Shown piece by piece: positions 61,948-64,000 of a stretch of DNA of 64,000 bases (position 1 is the first letter of the stretch; every line of letters begins with the position of its first letter). Both the position numbers and the translations under genes were made by a program. The stretch lies in assembly GCF_900128985.1 (NCBI RefSeq), contig NZ_FQUC01000007.1, positions 153,375 to 217,374 on the forward strand. Direction: 5' to 3'. The notes under the pieces were generated by a model that saw nothing but the letters and a program-made list of their open reading frames with translations, was not told where the DNA came from and made no database searches. Origin of the DNA: Indolivaga macrotermitis. Lineage in GTDB: Bacteria > Bacteroidota > Bacteroidia > Bacteroidales > Dysgonomonadaceae.

Positions 61948-62817
61948 TTATTTTATACTATCCAAAAGGTTTGAAGCTAAACGGCTTGCCCCGATACGGA
62001 ACAATTCGTTATTACACCATCCGTCACCTAAGACTTCTTTTACTACTGTGTAGTATTTCACTGCATCTTCGGTAGTAGCGATTCCACCAGAGGCTTTAAA
62101 ACCTACTTTACGGCCGGTTTTAGCATGATATTCCTTGATAGCTGTACACATCACATAAGCGGCTTCCAGAGTAGCTCCTTCGTATACCTTACCGGTAGAT
62201 GTTTTAAGGAAATCTGCTCCCGAATATAGTGATAATACAGATGCTTTCATTATAGAAGAAGCTGTTTTAAGAGCTCCTGTTTCGAGTATAACTTTCAAGT
62301 GTGCATCGCGGCAGGCATGTTTCAGTTCGTCTATTTCCTCGCATGTTTCTTCATAATTCTCTTCAAGGAATAGTCCCAGATTAAGTACAATATCTATCTC
62401 GTCTGCTCCATTGGCTACAGCTAAAGCTGTCTCTGCTACTTTCACTTCGGGGAATGTTTGTGAAGTAGGGAATCCTCCAGATACACATGCTATTTTTACG
62501 TTTTGTGCGGTGAGTGCTTCTTTAACTGTTTCGGCAAAGTTGGGATATACGCAGATGGCGGCAACGTTGCTGATATCGGGAAATGTGCCTTCAAAGGCAT
62601 TTACCTTTTCAGTGAATCTCCACACGTCTTCGCGGGTATCGGTCGTATTCAATGTAGTCAGGTCAATACAGGTATATAGTTTTTTATATACATCGGTGGT
62701 ATTGTTCGCTGCAAATTTCTTTGCGATTATATCTTGTACTCTTGCTGTAATATCAGCATCTTTCAGTTCTGTATTGTATTGTTTCAGAACATCTTGGTAC
62801 TTGTTAGTTGTAGCCAT
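61948..62817 (-). CDS. deoC: Deoxyribose-phosphate aldolase
   Basis: A 289-residue class I aldolase that splits deoxyribose 5-phosphate into glyceraldehyde 3-phosphate and acetaldehyde during deoxynucleoside breakdown. The Schiff-base Lys lies in GADFLKTSTGK, with the helper Lys in VGFKASGGIAT, and EIDIVLNLG and VILETGAL lining the barrel. It belongs to the longer DeoC form (E. coli 259). It is the third gene of a run dtd - mazG-like - deoC with spacers of 6 bases. Confidence 0.94.
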   Translation of the reverse strand: MATTNKYQDVLKQYNTELKDADITARVQDIIAKKFAANNTTDVYKKLYTCIDLTTLNTTDTREDVWRFTEKVNAFEGTFPDISNVAAICVYPNFAETVKEALTAQNVKIACVSGGFPTSQTFPEVKVAETALAVANGADEIDIVLNLGLFLEENYEETCEEIDELKHACRDAHLKVILETGALKTASSIMKASVLSLYSGADFLKTSTGKVYEGATLEAAYVMCTAIKEYHAKTGRKVGFKASGGIATTEDAVKYYTVVKEVLGDGWCNNELFRIGASRLASNLLDSIK

Positions 62818-62823
62818 GATTTA

Positions 62824-63159
62824 TTACTTTAATTTATGGTTATTTTTATGTCTGTCTTTGTCTCTCGAAGTCTTTTTCTCCATATTCTTGTTGAATGCTT
62901 CGGTAAGGTCCACGCCTGTCTGATTAGCGAGGCAGATAAGTACCCAAAGTACATCGGCCATTTCGTCGGCAAGATTTTTGTCGAGATCCGACTTCTTAAA
63001 AGACTGGTCGCCATACGTGCGTGCCATTATACGTGCCAGTTCGCCAACCTCTTCTGTCAGGATAGCCATATTGGTAAGTTCGTTGAAATACCGTACACCA
63101 TATGTCTTGATCCATTCGTCTACTTTGTTCTGTGCTTCTGATATAGTCATATTTCGCAT
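62824..63159 (-). CDS. MazG-like nucleotide pyrophosphohydrolase
   Basis: A 111-residue all-alpha NTP pyrophosphatase. The metal-binding Glu residues are in LTEEVGELARIMAR (ExxE) and LADEMADVLWVLICLAN (ExxD), the pattern of MazG-type enzymes, in a single domain of the short type. It probably hydrolyses damaged or excess (d)NTPs. It is 6 bases from both dtd and deoC, in one operon with proofreading and nucleoside-recycling genes. The C-terminal tail is strongly basic (KKTSRDKDRHKNNHK). Confidence 0.88.
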   Translation of the reverse strand: MRNMTISEAQNKVDEWIKTYGVRYFNELTNMAILTEEVGELARIMARTYGDQSFKKSDLDKNLADEMADVLWVLICLANQTGVDLTEAFNKNMEKKTSRDKDRHKNNHKLK

Positions 63160-63165
63160 TTTAAG

Positions 63166-63618
63166 CTATTCTCTTTGCTTCGAATCTATCCAGATGGTTA
63201 CTGGTCCGTTGTTTATTAATTGAACGTCCATATCGGCTCCAAATTCACCCGTTTGAACAGGCTTTTCATGCAGATCTTCCAAATCGGTACAAAATTGCTC
63301 GTAAAGCGGAATCGCAATGGACGGCTTTGATGCCCTGATGTAAGAGGGTCTGTTGCCTTTTTTAGTGGATGCGAACAGGGTAAATTGAGACACTACAAGT
63401 ATTTCGCTGCTGACTTCTTTTGACGAGCGGTTCATAACACCGTTTTCGTCGTCGAATATCCTTAGGTTGACGATCTTGTTAACCAGCCACTGAATGTCTT
63501 CGGCGTTGTCACTGTCTTCAATTCCTAAAAGTATAAGTAAACCGTTGTTTATTTTCGATTTTACTTTATGATCTATTGTTACCGATGCTTCTTTTACTCT
63601 TTGGATTAATGCTCGCAT
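63166..63618 (-). CDS. dtd: D-aminoacyl-tRNA deacylase
   Basis: A 150-residue enzyme that removes D-amino acids and glycine wrongly attached to tRNA. It begins MRALIQRVKEASVTID, and has the family SQFTLFAST motif and the C-terminal Gly-cisPro region NNGPVTIWIDS, both part of the active site. Length is standard (145-150). It is first in the operon with the MazG-like gene and deoC, with a TATTTTTG box upstream. Confidence 0.95.
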   Translation of the reverse strand: MRALIQRVKEASVTIDHKVKSKINNGLLILLGIEDSDNAEDIQWLVNKIVNLRIFDDENGVMNRSSKEVSSEILVVSQFTLFASTKKGNRPSYIRASKPSIAIPLYEQFCTDLEDLHEKPVQTGEFGADMDVQLINNGPVTIWIDSKQRE

Positions 63619-63644
63619 TATGACTCTCTTACTTTATTGAAATA

Positions 63645-63652
63645 CAAAAATA
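63645..63652 (-). promoter_or_regulatory. Probable promoter -7 element of the dtd operon
   Basis: TATTTTTG on the minus strand, 27 bases upstream of the dtd ATG. Confidence 0.45.
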
Positions 63653-63696
63653 GTAATTAATATATTAGCTCTGCCTTTTAAGCCGGGATTTGTTTC

Positions 63697-63840
63697 GTGA
63701 CAAAAAGTAAACATTCTTATACAAATAAGTATACACAGGTGTCACTTTTTGTTTACTCTGTCACTTTACTAAAGTATTTATTATTAGATGTATATATTGT
63801 ATAAGGTGACAAAGGTGACAAAAGTGACACGTTTTTTCTT
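63697..63840. repeat. Dispersed GTGACA-rich repeat, copy B
   Basis: About 144 bases, sharing its ends and middle with copy A at 38896-39030: GTGACAAAAAGTAAACAT at the start, AAGTATACAC in the middle, AAAAGTGACAC then GTTTTTT at the end. It also has an internal inverted pair (GTGACAAAAAGT against CACTTTTTGT) and a triple GGTGACAAA-type array near 63804-63829. The spacer 63619-63907 holds no gene. Confidence 0.6.
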
Positions 63841-63907
63841 ACTTTCTTTTTGTTCATATTCAATTGATTTAAGCATTTCTATATAGATAAAAAGCCGGTC
63901 AGAATTT

Positions 63908-64000
63908 TGAAGTGCCCCCCCAAAGTTGGACAATAAATTATTAACTATATTTAGATTGAGTTCGGTATTTTACCGGGCTCAATCCGTTTAAAGACAGTTT
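63908..64000 (-). mobile_element. End of an IS3-family insertion sequence, cut by the window edge
   Basis: TGAAGTGCCCCCCCAAAGTT (63908-63927), continuing GGACAAT, looks like the terminal inverted repeat of the IS150 group of IS3-family elements. Just inside it lies the transposase C terminus on the minus strand. The rest of the element, including its other end, lies beyond base 64000, so target duplication cannot be checked. Confidence 0.75.
63941..64000 (-). CDS. IS3-family transposase OrfB, C-terminal fragment (cut by the window)
   Basis: The last 19 residues of a frame entering from beyond the window, reading KLSLNGLSPVKYRTQSKYS followed by a TAA stop. The (N/G)GLSPVxYR ending is typical of the rve-type OrfB transposases of the IS150 group. 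The catalytic DDE residues lie outside the window. Confidence 0.75.
   Translation of the reverse strand, partial: KLSLNGLSPVKYRTQSKYS

Noticed and set aside
1..64000. CRISPR array, tRNA, rRNA or riboswitch
   Set aside because: I looked for evenly spaced repeats, for tRNA T-loop sequences such as GGTTCGAATCC, and for known riboswitch cores, and found none that hold up.

Overview
The window looks like chromosomal DNA of a Bacteroidota bacterium, most likely order Bacteroidales and close to Dysgonomonas or its relatives (the genus is a guess). The evidence is a complete type IX secretion core operon (porP-gldK-gldL-gldM-gldN), the long three-domain form of IspG, many promoters of the Bacteroidota type (TTG, 19-22 bases, TAnnTTTG), an absence of Shine-Dalgarno sequences, many proteins with signal peptides ending in QAQ/SAQ, and AT-rich spacers.

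Layout. 1-2.6 kb: three tandem paralogous secreted proteins with a C1q/TNF-like C-terminal part. 3-5.1 kb: a DEAD-box RNA helicase behind a ~280-base leader. 5.2-15.6 kb: a membrane protein, then a minus-strand block with an HhH protein, rdgB, the type IX secretion core and ispG. 15.9-20.4 kb: an MscS channel, an SGNH/MBOAT O-acylation pair and rpsO. 20.5-31.1 kb: a TetR regulator, mutS, small secreted proteins of unknown role, tcdA, panE, upp, a hemG-type oxidase and an ArsC-like protein. 31.1-37.4 kb: the operon tamB, a GldA-like ABC ATPase, pdxB. 37.4-41 kb: two von Willebrand A proteins, repeats, and a gene-free ~400-base region full of inverted repeats. 41.1-47.7 kb: a LytS/LytTR-type two-component system, a winged-helix protein, a GIN-domain protein and two methyltransferases. 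47.7-48.2 kb: a gene-free AT-rich stretch with six DnaA-box-like 9-mers, where the G/C strand bias also reverses; I propose this as the replication origin. 48.2-63.6 kb: a tyrosine phosphatase lipoprotein, a radical SAM protein, a scramblase-like protein, an MFS transporter, a flavodoxin-fold oxidoreductase, a secreted nitroreductase, an M48 protease, a GNAT acetyltransferase, ychF, a YqaA-like protein, polA, a polyprenyl synthase, and the cluster dtd-mazG-deoC. The last ~90 bases are the end of an IS3-family insertion sequence whose transposase runs off the window.

Most genes are ordinary housekeeping or envelope genes. The non-coding layer is the less ordinary part: the probable oriC, a recurring AAGGT-loop-ACCTT mini-palindrome in at least seven spacers (including three spacers of the secretion operon), twin operator-like repeats around the hemG promoter, a 26-bp inverted repeat flanking a VWA lipoprotein gene, and the inverted-repeat-rich element beside it. 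No tRNA, rRNA or CRISPR array was recognised.
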